This document shows positions 1 to 6,069 of a stretch of 7,023 bases of DNA, piece by piece. A model generated the notes under the pieces. It saw only the letters and a list, made by a program, of their open reading frames with translations. It was not told the DNA's origin and made no database searches. A program made the translations under genes and the position numbers. Where the stretch lies: NCBI GenBank assembly GCA_011053245.1, contig DRGS01000198.1, positions 1 to 7,023 of the forward strand. Reading direction: 5' to 3'. Source of the DNA: Phycisphaerales bacterium (lineage in GTDB: Bacteria; Planctomycetota; Phycisphaerae; Sedimentisphaerales; Anaerohalosphaeraceae). Position 1 is the first letter of the stretch, and each line of letters begins with the position of its first letter.

Positions 1-2
1 CC

Positions 3-239
3 GAAGATGAACTTCAAAAAGCCAAGAACAAGGCGTTAAGCGCTCTTACGATAAAGAATGAAACCCCTATGGGCAGGCTTGTGGATCTGGGATTTAACTG
101 GGTGTACCTGAAACAATACCGGCTCATCGATGAGGATATTGCCGCGGTAAATGCCGTGACGGTCGATGGCATAAACGCCATTGTCAAGGAGTTCAGGCCC
201 GGCGACTTTACACAGTTTGTCATCGGTCCGGCGAAATGA
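3..239 (+). CDS. M16 (insulinase/pitrilysin-type) zinc peptidase, C-terminal end only
   Basis: This is the last 78 codons of a gene that starts before the window; the reading frame enters at base 3 and ends at TGA 237-239. The translated tail has the pattern usual for the final helices of M16 peptidases: a helix of the type 'ELQKAKNKALSALTIKNE', then a middle segment 'DLGFNWVYLKQ', then 'DEDIAAVNAVTVDGINAIVKEF' and a short last strand 'FTQFVIGPAK'. M16 enzymes are two-domain metallopeptidases with an inverted HXXEH zinc site in the N-terminal half, which is outside the window, so catalytic competence cannot be judged. The family assignment is pattern recognition from the C-terminal domain alone. 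The next gene begins only 21 bases downstream on the same strand, which suggests co-transcription. Confidence 0.8.
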   Translation, partial: EDELQKAKNKALSALTIKNETPMGRLVDLGFNWVYLKQYRLIDEDIAAVNAVTVDGINAIVKEFRPGDFTQFVIGPAK

Positions 240-260
240 ACCAATAGCAGGAGGGAAAAT

Positions 261-1130
261 ATGCGAAAATCAGAAGACAATAAAAAGCAAACAGATAACG
301 ACATAATGCAATGCAAAGTGGACATACTTCGTGCAGCGGCAACGCCTGCTTCGTCGAAAGAGACGGAGAAGGTTCAGGAGAAACCGAAACAAAGCAGCAA
401 ACTGGCGGTGAATATTATCGCTGTCGAGCCGGTGAGTAAGGCGCAGACAAAACCGAAACAGGTTGTTGCGTTGCGGTCCGTACCAGTTAAGATCAAACCT
501 GCGAACGTGAAACCTGCACCTAAAGAATTTCGCATTCCGAAATTCGAAGAGATCATGGCTAAACGTAACGGTGCTGCTAAGATGGAGGTGAAAATACAAA
601 AAGAGGAACCGCCGGTTAAAGTTAAAGAAGCTGAAAAGCCGAAAGATGACGATATTGAGATCGTCGTGATAGATGAGCCGGAAGTGGTCGTCGCTAAGGA
701 TGACGCGAAAAGTAAGAGCGTGATCCCGGCGTTCAATCTTGGCGAACAGATATTGAAGGAACAGCGGAAGGTCGCTGCGGTGCGCAGGAAGCGTCCGACG
801 GTTACTCCGATTCGGTCGGTATCAATTGAAAAGCCCGGCGGTACTATCGGAGAGGTTATTTCCGAAACGAAAAAATTAGTGACGCCTTTGCCGGTCAGAC
901 AGGTTACTGTTGCCGTAGCAAAGCCTGTGGGTCGAGTTGTGCCTGCGATAAGTGAAGCGAAGTTAGTCAGGGAGAGGCCAGAAAAGGTTCCTGGCACCTT
1001 TAATTCTGTTGATGAGATGACTAATGATCAGCAGCGGATAATTGCGGGCATCGTGACCGCCGATATTATGCGTATGTGCGGGAGTGCTGCCCGCGGCGAT
1101 TACGCGTGGCAAAGTTTTGCGAATAATTGA
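261..1130 (+). CDS. Lys/Pro/Val-rich, mostly disordered protein of unknown function
   Basis: I do not recognise this 289-residue protein. The ATG has a strong Shine-Dalgarno sequence, AGGAGG at 249-254. Most of the chain is low-complexity and basic, with recurring Lys-Pro and Val-Pro pairs (residues 40-125 and 205-245), which points to an extended or disordered chain. There is no signal peptide or membrane segment. Two stretches look more ordered: residues 154-180 (IPAFNLGEQILKEQRKV followed by a run of basic residues) and the C-terminal helix near 252-275 (TNDQQRIIAGIVTADIMRM). An acidic and beta-prone patch, DDDIEIVVIDEPEVVV, lies at 129-144. Residues 241-248 (EKVPGTFN) are encoded by a copy of a repeat also found in non-coding DNA at 5225-5249. 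The gene sits between a peptidase and a membrane-anchored CpsD/ParA-like protein, so a scaffold or adaptor role for the latter is possible, but that is inference. Confidence 0.75.
   Translation: MRKSEDNKKQTDNDIMQCKVDILRAAATPASSKETEKVQEKPKQSSKLAVNIIAVEPVSKAQTKPKQVVALRSVPVKIKPANVKPAPKEFRIPKFEEIMAKRNGAAKMEVKIQKEEPPVKVKEAEKPKDDDIEIVVIDEPEVVVAKDDAKSKSVIPAFNLGEQILKEQRKVAAVRRKRPTVTPIRSVSIEKPGGTIGEVISETKKLVTPLPVRQVTVAVAKPVGRVVPAISEAKLVRERPEKVPGTFNSVDEMTNDQQRIIAGIVTADIMRMCGSAARGDYAWQSFANN
981..1005 (+). repeat. 25-bp dispersed repeat, copy 1, inside a coding sequence
   Basis: The core AAAGGTTCCTGGCACCTTT matches the copy at 5225-5249 at 24 of 25 bases (G instead of A within the loop). The ends AAAGGT and ACCTTT are reverse complements around a 7-base loop, so the element can fold as a small hairpin. 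Here it lies in frame and adds EKVPGTFN (residues 241-248) to the disordered protein. Confidence 0.75.
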
Positions 1131-1160
1131 GGCCTCTGAAAAACTATGCAATGAAATATA

Positions 1161-1177
1161 CCCTGTTATTCAGGGGA
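1161..1177 (+). promoter_or_regulatory. Small hairpin overlapping the probable ribosome binding site
   Basis: CCCTG (1161-1165) and CAGGG (1171-1175) form a perfect 5-bp stem around the loop TTATT. The right arm contains most of the only Shine-Dalgarno-like string (AGGGGA, 1172-1177) before the ATG at 1190. Folding would hide the ribosome binding site, so the hairpin could lower or tune translation of the membrane protein. The spacing of about 12 bases to the ATG is long, and a 5-bp stem is weak, so the regulatory role is inference. Confidence 0.3.
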
Positions 1178-1189
1178 ACCAATTAAATT

Positions 1190-1954
1190 ATGTCAGAATT
1201 TTTCAAAAAAATTCCAATAGACCAAATAGCCGATTTTTTAAAAAATAACTGGTTGATCGTTTCGATATGCGCCGGAGCCTTTATCGTTCTATTGATCGTT
1301 GTGATCGTCGTCACAAAAATACTTAAAAAACGCGGCCACAAGAAAGGGGAGGTTGACGAGGAAGGTTTTGAAAGACTCAGCGAAGATGACTGCGAGATCA
1401 TAACCGACAGGATAGAACGGTATGGCGAGAAAAACAATAGTTTTTTATTTGCCGGCGCCGGACTGGATTGTCTGCCGATAACGATACCTGTTAATGTCGC
1501 CATTGAACTTGCAGAGAATGAGAACAGATGCCTTTTGATCGATCTTGATTTGCGGCGCGATGCGGTCGCAAAGGCTTTTGATATCGATACCGAGCCGAAT
1601 ATAGAACATTTGAAGCCGCGTCCGCGAAAGACGGCGGTTGAGAACCTGATGATATGGCCGGCTCACAACTTTACGAGGTCGATGCACATGAATATTAAGC
1701 TCCTTGTGCAGGCGGCGACGGAAAGCTATGACTATGTTCTGATCAATGCACCTTATCTCGAGTCGAGTCCCGACAGGGCACAAATAGCGGCCGCTTCGGA
1801 TTGTAGTTTTATATTTACGAAGTCCGCGAAACAGGCTCAGCGTTTAGAGGAATTGATAGAGGATGGAGACTCGGAACTGATCGGTAATATCCGCATCAAA
1901 GAGAAAGAAGAGCAGAAGGGCGAAGCAGAGACGGAAGCCGAAAAAAAGGAATAA
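1190..1954 (+). CDS. Membrane-anchored CpsD/ParA-like pseudo-ATPase
   Basis: This 254-residue protein has one strong membrane helix (about residues 21-45, WLIVSICAGAFIVLLIVVIV and beyond) followed by basic residues, which places the rest in the cytoplasm. Residues 84-235 resemble the P-loop fold of bacterial tyrosine kinases (CpsD/CapB) and ParA/MinD ATPases. The Walker A' strand is well kept (CLLIDLDLRR, 114-123), with the family's DxDxR pattern, and a Walker B-like strand appears as YDYVLINAP (180-188). The Walker A loop is degenerate: aligned on NVA (102-104), the usual GEGKST reads DCLPIT (93-98), so the essential Lys is Pro. The Walker B Asp is Asn186. There is no C-terminal tyrosine cluster, only a Lys/Glu-rich tail. 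ATP hydrolysis is therefore unlikely; a structural or partner-binding role is more plausible. It lies 59 bases after the disordered protein gene. Confidence 0.75.
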   Translation: MSEFFKKIPIDQIADFLKNNWLIVSICAGAFIVLLIVVIVVTKILKKRGHKKGEVDEEGFERLSEDDCEIITDRIERYGEKNNSFLFAGAGLDCLPITIPVNVAIELAENENRCLLIDLDLRRDAVAKAFDIDTEPNIEHLKPRPRKTAVENLMIWPAHNFTRSMHMNIKLLVQAATESYDYVLINAPYLESSPDRAQIAAASDCSFIFTKSAKQAQRLEELIEDGDSELIGNIRIKEKEEQKGEAETEAEKKE

Positions 1955-2004
1955 GGGATGTTTTCGTAATTGGTATGATATGAGATTGCAGAGAGTTTAA
2001 GATT

Positions 2005-2574
2005 ATGATCCGACCCAATACAAATGGCGATTTGCCTAAAGTAGATCCAACGGCATATATCGATCCGTCCGCTCAGGTGATCGGTAATGTGCATATCGGG
2101 GCCGAAGTTTTTGTCGGTCCAAACGCAGTTGTCCGGGCAGATGAATCTGACGCTAAAGGACAAGTTCATTCCATAGAGATTGGAGCTGAATGTAATATTC
2201 AGGACGGGGTGATCATTCACGCACTTGGCGGGACATCCGTAACTATCGGCGAGCGAACATCACTGGCTCACGGGTGTGTTGTCCACGGGCCGTGTACTAT
2301 TGGCAAGGAATGCTTCATCGGATTCAGGGCGGTGGTATACAAAGCCGCATTGGCAGATGGAGTATTCGTCAATGCCTCAGCAGTTGTTCAGGGCGTCGAT
2401 CTGGTCGCAAATGCCTTTGTTCCTTCCGGCGCTATCGTTTCGTCGAGTAATGATGTGTCACAACTGGTAAGTACGACCAGCAAGGCCGATCGTGAGTTTA
2501 GCGAAAAGATCGTAACCGCAAATTTGGCTCTGACGAAAGGGTATCGTCAGCTCAAGTTGCCTGAATCCGTGTAA
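2005..2574 (+). CDS. Gamma-class carbonic anhydrase (left-handed beta-helix, Cam/CamH type)
   Basis: This 189-residue hexapeptide-repeat protein is predicted to hydrate CO2 to bicarbonate as a trimer with metal sites between subunits. It contains successive left-handed beta-helix turns (IDPSAQVIGNVHIG, VFVGPNAVVR and so on) and a C-terminal helix. Residues matching the catalytic set of Methanosarcina Cam are present: Arg44 and Asp46 (Cam Arg59, Asp61), Gln66 (Gln75), metal-binding His72, His89 and His94 (His81, His117, His122; the 5-residue spacing of the last pair is kept) and Asn173 (Asn202). Glu47 matches Cam Glu62. The acidic loop carrying Cam Glu84 is absent (IIHALGG), as in the CamH subclass. 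The chain is full length. The start at 2005 has only a weak purine-rich region upstream (GAGAG). It follows the pseudo-ATPase gene by 50 bases and overlaps the convergent transporter gene at its 3' end. Confidence 0.88.
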   Translation: MIRPNTNGDLPKVDPTAYIDPSAQVIGNVHIGAEVFVGPNAVVRADESDAKGQVHSIEIGAECNIQDGVIIHALGGTSVTIGERTSLAHGCVVHGPCTIGKECFIGFRAVVYKAALADGVFVNASAVVQGVDLVANAFVPSGAIVSSSNDVSQLVSTTSKADREFSEKIVTANLALTKGYRQLKLPESV

Positions 2575-3802
2575 GCGTTTTTTTATGGTTTGTGAAGATG
2601 ACGACTTGTATCGCAATCGCGATCAGTATTGCGGCAAGAGCAAATCCGTACGGCCAGTAGCGCGAAAGGTATTCGGCGAGGTAACCGCCTGCGAGACTGC
2701 CTGTAGCGTATCCTGCGGCGATAAGGATTTCGTGGAGAGCCATTGAGCCGGACCTGTTTGCTTTTCCTGAGACGCAGTAAAACTGGTGTGAGGAATATAT
2801 AAAGCTTTGGCTTATGCCGATGAAGATGGCGGCGGTGTATAGCGAGAGCAGTGACCTGGCAAAAATGATGATCAGCATTGCAGCCGCGGTCATCAGTTGA
2901 GAGACGATGACGGGCGTTAGTTTGTGGTGCCAGTTTTTAGTTTTTCCAGTGACGTAAAATCCGATGAAGTTGGCCAGGCAGAACATAGTTGTTACGATCC
3001 CGAATTGTGGTTTTGAAAAGCCAAGGTTTTCAGTGAAGAGCAGGGCGAATTGTGTTCTAAAAAGCGCTATGACCAGGCTTCCGGTTACCAATGCCAGCCG
3101 TGTCATTGAGGAGAACGCTCCATTTAACGGGTGTGTGGTTTCTGCCAGCTCTTGGTGTTTGTCAGATGGGCTATTGAAGTTGTTGTGGTTTTCAGGCTCG
3201 CGGGCGACCGATATGGCGATAAAAGCCGCCACCACAAACACCGAAGCGGTCAGTACGGCAATGGTAGGATCGATCTGTATGATATAGCCCGCGATCAGAG
3301 GGCTTACTACAAGTGCCAACGACCATGAACTGTTGAAAATGCCCATGCGTTTTGAAAGTGTCGGTCCTTCATGACCAATAGACACCCATCCCATCATCGG
3401 CGGCCAAAAAAGTGCCAGCGCAAGACAGGATAAAATATTTATGATCGTAATGGTTAGCACCGGGCCGAATGGTAATTTGCCGGCGAGAAACATTCGGGTG
3501 CAGATAAAGATCATCACAAATGCCGACGCTATAAACATCGAACTGAATTGCAGGGTGCGTTTGGGGCTGAATCTATCAAGGTGTTTTGCTACGGTCAGGC
3601 ATGAGATCAGATATGCTATTGTCCCTAATCCGAAGCACAAACCAAGATCCTTATCGGATCCGCCTATGAGCATTATCACGAAGGGTAGTGCAAGTGTGAA
3701 AATTCCCATGTGTCCGCCGCTGAAAAAGAATGCAGCGGTATCGAGCGGGGTCGGTTTTTGCCTGGAGCTAAATAGCAGCTTGATTTTGGATATATGGGAC
3801 AT
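2552..3802 (-). CDS. Major facilitator superfamily (MFS) transporter
   Basis: This 416-residue inner-membrane protein has the length and hydrophobic pattern of a 12-helix MFS permease. A hydrophilic central loop lies at about residues 201-228 between the two six-helix halves. The loop between helices 2 and 3 carries a recognisable MFS motif A variant, KHLDRFSPKR (73-82). Around residues 152-172, RMGIFNSSWSLALVVSPLIAG matches the helix 4-5 region typical of drug or sugar efflux permeases. Substrate cannot be read from the sequence. The first possible start in this frame is the ATG at 3802, since a stop lies ten codons upstream; Met32 is a less likely alternative because the preceding residues look like a normal cytoplasmic N-terminus and first helix. 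No strong Shine-Dalgarno is visible. The stop codon overlaps the carbonic anhydrase gene on the other strand by 23 bp. Confidence 0.9.
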   Translation of the reverse strand: MSHISKIKLLFSSRQKPTPLDTAAFFFSGGHMGIFTLALPFVIMLIGGSDKDLGLCFGLGTIAYLISCLTVAKHLDRFSPKRTLQFSSMFIASAFVMIFICTRMFLAGKLPFGPVLTITIINILSCLALALFWPPMMGWVSIGHEGPTLSKRMGIFNSSWSLALVVSPLIAGYIIQIDPTIAVLTASVFVVAAFIAISVAREPENHNNFNSPSDKHQELAETTHPLNGAFSSMTRLALVTGSLVIALFRTQFALLFTENLGFSKPQFGIVTTMFCLANFIGFYVTGKTKNWHHKLTPVIVSQLMTAAAMLIIIFARSLLSLYTAAIFIGISQSFIYSSHQFYCVSGKANRSGSMALHEILIAAGYATGSLAGGYLAEYLSRYWPYGFALAAILIAIAIQVVIFTNHKKTLTRIQAT

Positions 3803-3832
3803 AGGGCTGAGACCTGTTATGCTTTTCTGTTT

Positions 3833-3861
3833 ATCTTAATCGCTTTTTGGCGGCGGGGCAA
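3833..3861 (-). promoter_or_regulatory. Candidate sigma-70-type promoter of the MFS gene
   Basis: On the minus strand TTGCCC (3861-3856) and TAAGAT (3838-3833) match the -35 and -10 consensus at 4 of 6 bases each, and are separated by exactly 17 bases. The -10 element ends about 30 bases before the ATG at 3802, a suitable distance for a short leader. No operator-like inverted repeat is seen around it. Confidence 0.35.
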
Positions 3862-3903
3862 CCTGAATCTTTGTGTCTGGATTCGCCATGAAATAAGTGC
3901 CGC

Positions 3904-4215
3904 AAATTGGCTTTGATTGGCTTTAATTGGGTTCGTTTGGGTTCGTTTCGTTTTGTTTGTAAAGCATCGTAAACCTTTCTACAGCAGTTACTTGCGACAC
4001 TTTTGGGTCGCTCAAATTGGGTTCGTTTTGCGAAAAAAAGTTTTTGTGGATTTGCGGGTTTATCTGAAATATCCGAGGGTTTTAGGGTATTTGGAATTGG
4101 CTTTAAATTGGCTTCGTTTGGGTTCGTTCCGTTTTGGGTTTTGGGGGATAAATCGTTGTAAGTCGCTGTGCTGCAAGAGGTTGCGGTAAAGTTTATGCTG
4201 TTGAAATTGGCTTTG
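3904..4215. repeat. Cluster of degenerate TTGG(C/G)TT(T/C)G-type repeats
   Basis: Four blocks share short words such as AAATTGGCTTTG, TTGGGTTCG and TTCGTTTTG: 3904-3955, 4013-4032, 4094-4138 and 4204-4215. Read on the other strand they give CGAACCCAA strings. The intervening pieces (about 3960-4003 and 4148-4203) also look loosely related to each other. This 300-base stretch is non-coding; the long minus-strand reading frame through it (3831-4562) is made of repeat-derived residues and has no domain character. Confidence 0.65.
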
Positions 4216-4250
4216 TTTTTCATGTTTTTGTTTTTCAATTTAACTACTGG

Positions 4251-4360
4251 AACCACGAATAGACACGAATAGGCACGAATTTTAACTACTTTTGGCCACC
4301 GAGAACTACTAAAATGCGTTTTTTTGAACCACGAAGCACACGAAGAGCACGAAGAACAGA
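4251..4360. repeat. CACGAA short-period repeats, copies 1 and 2
   Basis: Copy 1 (4251-4280) consists of CACGAAT units at 9-10 base spacing after AACC. Copy 2 (4326-4360) begins GAACCACGAAG after a T-run and ends GAAGAACAGA. Copy 2 closely resembles copy 3 at 4781-4815, including the T-run before it and the shared right end. AACTACT words surround the copies (4242, 4284, 4304). Reading frames through these repeats produce His-Glu-rich peptides that are not genuine proteins. Confidence 0.7.
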
Positions 4361-4374
4361 TTAAGTTGTTGGTA

Positions 4375-4490
4375 TCTGGCTGGGCCGGTTCTTTGAACCG
4401 ACTATTGCGATACGAAAAGACCCTGCTACGAAGTAAACTTCTATCACGGCCTTTCCTTACCGCAAGTGAGCTTTGCTCACCACAGCCAGA
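4375..4490. other. 116-bp structured element: closing 8-bp inverted repeat with three internal hairpins
   Basis: TCTGGCTG (4375-4382) is the exact reverse complement of CAGCCAGA (4483-4490). Between them lie three perfect hairpins: CGGTTC-TTT-GAACCG (4386-4400), GAAG-TAAA-CTTC (4430-4441) and GTGAGC-TTT-GCTCAC (4466-4480). Together they could fold as a multi-branched RNA or cruciform. No flanking target-site duplication is visible. It may be a small non-autonomous mobile element, a structured RNA, or a chance clustering; only the pairing itself is seen. Confidence 0.4.
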
Positions 4491-4741
4491 GACTATATTA
4501 AGTGCAGAAATTCCAGGAAGAGAAGGAAGGACACAAAGTTTATTTAGCTGTTTTGTATTCATTTTTATCTGTTTCTAAAAAAACATACCCCCTCTATACT
4601 TTGCACGAACTTGCGCGTTTGATGCAAAAATTGGGGATTTTTTTGGGGGTTGAAAACGGTAAGTTGTTGTTGGGAAAGGAGTAAAAAATTTTTATTTTTT
4701 TGGTCCGTAGCAGGATAGTGCAAGCGCATTTGGAAGAAATT

Positions 4742-4815
4742 ATCCGCGGATTTCGCAGATTACACAGATTTCTTTTTTTTGAACCACGAAGAGCACGAAA
4801 CACACGAAGAACAGA
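4742..4815. repeat. CGCAGATT-type repeat followed by CACGAA repeat, copy 3
   Basis: Bases 4742-4771 (ATCCGCGGATTTCGCAGATT and then ACACAGATTT) belong to the same family as 6227-6256. After a run of eight T's comes GAACCACGAAGAGCACGAAA and more CACGAA units to 4815, sharing its ends with the copy at 4326-4360. No gene lies here. Confidence 0.65.
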
Positions 4816-4848
4816 TAAAGATTACAATAATTAAACTACTAACAGAAT

Positions 4849-4940
4849 GAAGGGCACAAAGGAGGCGAAGGAAAAGAAGAAAAGATGTATTTAGGGGTTA
4901 GGGGTGGAATTAATAGTTTTTAGTCTTTAGGTGTGGAATT
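4849..4940. repeat. Minor degenerate repeats (GGCACAAAGGAGG and TTTAGG...GTGGAATT)
   Basis: GGCACAAAGGAGGCGAAGG (from 4853) resembles the broken string AGAAGGAAGGACACAAAG at about 4520-4538. Just after it, TTTAGGGGTTAGGGGTGGAATT (4890-4911, written in two words: TTTAGGGGTTA and GGGGTGGAATT) is followed by the shorter CTTTAGGTGTGGAATT at about 4925-4940. These look like repeat decay products. Nothing else is visible between 4820 and 4980. Confidence 0.4.
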
Positions 4941-4988
4941 TCTCTGTTTTAATACCGATTTACAAGGATTTGGAATTATTGTGTTCTA

Positions 4989-5012
4989 CTTCGCTGCTAC
5001 GCAGCTTCGAAG
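4989..5012. repeat. Hairpin-forming palindrome
   Basis: CTTCGCTGC (4989-4997) can pair with GCAGC (5001-5005) and GAAG (5009-5012), giving a 9-bp stem with a TAC loop and a 3-base bulge. It resembles in style the hairpins at 4386-4480. No U-run follows, so it is not a standard intrinsic terminator. Confidence 0.45.
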
Positions 5013-5020
5013 AATCTGTG

Positions 5021-5202
5021 ATTTTAGATGAGGAATATGTTGACAGAATCGGTTGTTTGATGTAGAAAATGTGTTGGTTAATGATTCGGTGTTGTCAGGG
5101 GAGATAACGAAAGAGTAGTTGGAACAGTTGGCTCACGGCGTTAAACGGTTGCATGAAGTGACTGAGAAACTTTGCAAGGAGAAGATTGATAGTTTTGGTT
5201 AG
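5021..5202 (+). pseudogene. Probable decayed gene fragment
   Basis: The end of this stretch reads as a plausible helical protein tail: from 5056, FDVENVLVNDSVLSGEITKE, then an in-frame TAG (5116-5118), then LEQLAHGVKRLHEVTEKL and a final CKEKIDSFG, ending at TAG 5200-5202. A different frame just upstream (from 5021) gives ILDEEYVDRIG. One frameshift near 5045-5055 and one nonsense change (a CAG-to-TAG change would suffice) would join them into one charged helical segment of about 60 residues. I do not recognise the family. The amino-acid composition is more natural than the surrounding repeats, but with no homology search this remains an inference. Confidence 0.35.
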
Positions 5203-5203
5203 G

Positions 5204-5249
5204 AAATAGGTGGCTGTCCCCTCGGAAAAGGTTCCTGACACCTTTAATT
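5204..5249. repeat. 25-bp dispersed repeat, copy 2, with adjacent GTGGCTGTCCCC word
   Basis: Bases 5225-5249 hold AAAGGTTCCTGACACCTTT with flanking bases, matching the in-gene copy at 981-1005 at 24 of 25 positions. AAAGGT and ACCTTT pair across TCCTGAC. The adjacent AAATAGGTGGCTGTCCCCT (5204-5222) is not shared with copy 1. I recall similar strings as abundant dispersed repeats in environmental genomes, but cannot verify this here. Confidence 0.7.
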
Positions 5250-5397
5250 ATACCTGTGTTTTAGGGGAGTTAGGTTAAAAAACAAAAAACGAGACTTTTA
5301 GGCAAAGAAGCAGCGTTTTATATGGATAGGAAACCGAAGTTCCGTATCTTATGCGGATCAATCTAATTAGTGTTAGGCGTGAAAGGTAATAATAGAT

Positions 5398-6069
5398 ATG
5401 GAAAACACTGATGTGCTTTATGGTCTGGTGAAGCGATATGAAAACAATCAAATTATTAAACCTCTCATTCAATTAATACCCATGGGTATTGGTTCAGCTA
5501 TTGATACAGCAATCGGTCAAAAATGGCAGAAAATGATAGAATGTCGATTAGATGCTTTACTAGATGAGATGAATAAAAATAAAGGTGTAATTGGAATTGA
5601 CCACGCACACTCAGAAAATTATATCCACTGTTTTATGAAAGTAGTTCAATTAACAGTTGGAACTAGAAGATATGAAAAAATAAGAATGTTTGCAAGGTTG
5701 CTTAATTCCGTAGTAACTGGAGTTGGAGGATACGAAACGGTTGATGAATTTGAAGAATACTTGTCTTTGCTTGAAGAATTATCATATAGAGAAATGGAAA
5801 TACTTTTACTGATTGAGGAATTTCAGGAAACCAATGGGGTTGAATGGGTGAGCGATATGCAAAATAAGTGGAAACGATTTACAACTGATATTGCAAAAGA
5901 TTTGAATCTTTCCTTGGGTGAGTTAGACATGGTACTTATGAGATTAAACCGAATCGGATGTTCAGAGACATTTCTTTCAAGAAAAGGGGGTTTTGTAGTA
6001 CGTCATTGCATAGTTACTCCTATGTTTAAAAAACTCAAAAATTGTATTACATCCTCTGCAAGCAAGTAG
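5398..6069 (+). CDS. Helical protein of unknown function, 223 residues
   Basis: I do not recognise this protein with confidence. Residues 19-40 (IIKPLIQLIPMGIGSAIDTAI) form a Gly/Pro-containing hydrophobic segment, followed by a charged helix (about 44-60), then helices at 72-105 (with TRRYEKIRMFARLLNSV) and 115-142 (DEFEEYLSLLEELSYREMEI). The C-terminal part (about 163-215) has a winged-helix look: DIAKDLNLSLGELDMVLMRL, then a GGFVV hairpin and a final helix. The arrangement of a hydrophobic N-terminus, an 'EKIR..ARLLN' helix and an 'EEYLSLLEELS' helix vaguely recalls DUF4393/Abi-alpha proteins, a phage-resistance-associated group, but this is architectural only. A GAAAGG at 5381-5386 could serve as ribosome binding site at long spacing. 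The gene is A/T-rich (about 32% GC in three sampled lines), unlike the left half of the window, suggesting acquisition. Confidence 0.75.
   Translation: MENTDVLYGLVKRYENNQIIKPLIQLIPMGIGSAIDTAIGQKWQKMIECRLDALLDEMNKNKGVIGIDHAHSENYIHCFMKVVQLTVGTRRYEKIRMFARLLNSVVTGVGGYETVDEFEEYLSLLEELSYREMEILLLIEEFQETNGVEWVSDMQNKWKRFTTDIAKDLNLSLGELDMVLMRLNRIGCSETFLSRKGGFVVRHCIVTPMFKKLKNCITSSASK

Noticed and set aside
374..997. A 207-residue minus-strand open frame opposite the disordered-protein gene
   Set aside because: It is the antisense of a Lys/Val/Pro-rich gene, which gives few stops; the plus-strand gene has a strong ribosome binding site and operon spacing.
3831..4562. A 243-residue minus-strand open frame
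   Set aside because: It runs through the TTGGGTTCG and CACGAA repeats and the hairpin element; its residues are repeat-derived (KRTQ, NEPKRTQ strings), with no domain, no hydrophobic pattern and no ribosome binding site.
4324..4684. Open frames rich in His-Glu, and a short frame ending LARLMQKLGIFLGVENG
   Set aside because: The first is a translation of CACGAA repeats. The second (4502-4684) looks a little protein-like at its end but starts in repeat DNA, and I have nothing to support it.
5040..5068. TTGACA, 17 bases, TAGAAA as a strong promoter
   Set aside because: The -35 is perfect but the element lies inside the putative gene fossil, and the next gene is 330 bases away; chance in A/T-rich DNA is likely.
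5372..5378. GTTAGGC resembling the core site of an integron attC upstream of the 223-residue gene
   Set aside because: No matching inverse core (GCCTAAC-like) or folded attC arms were found before it or after the gene, and there is no integrase in the window.
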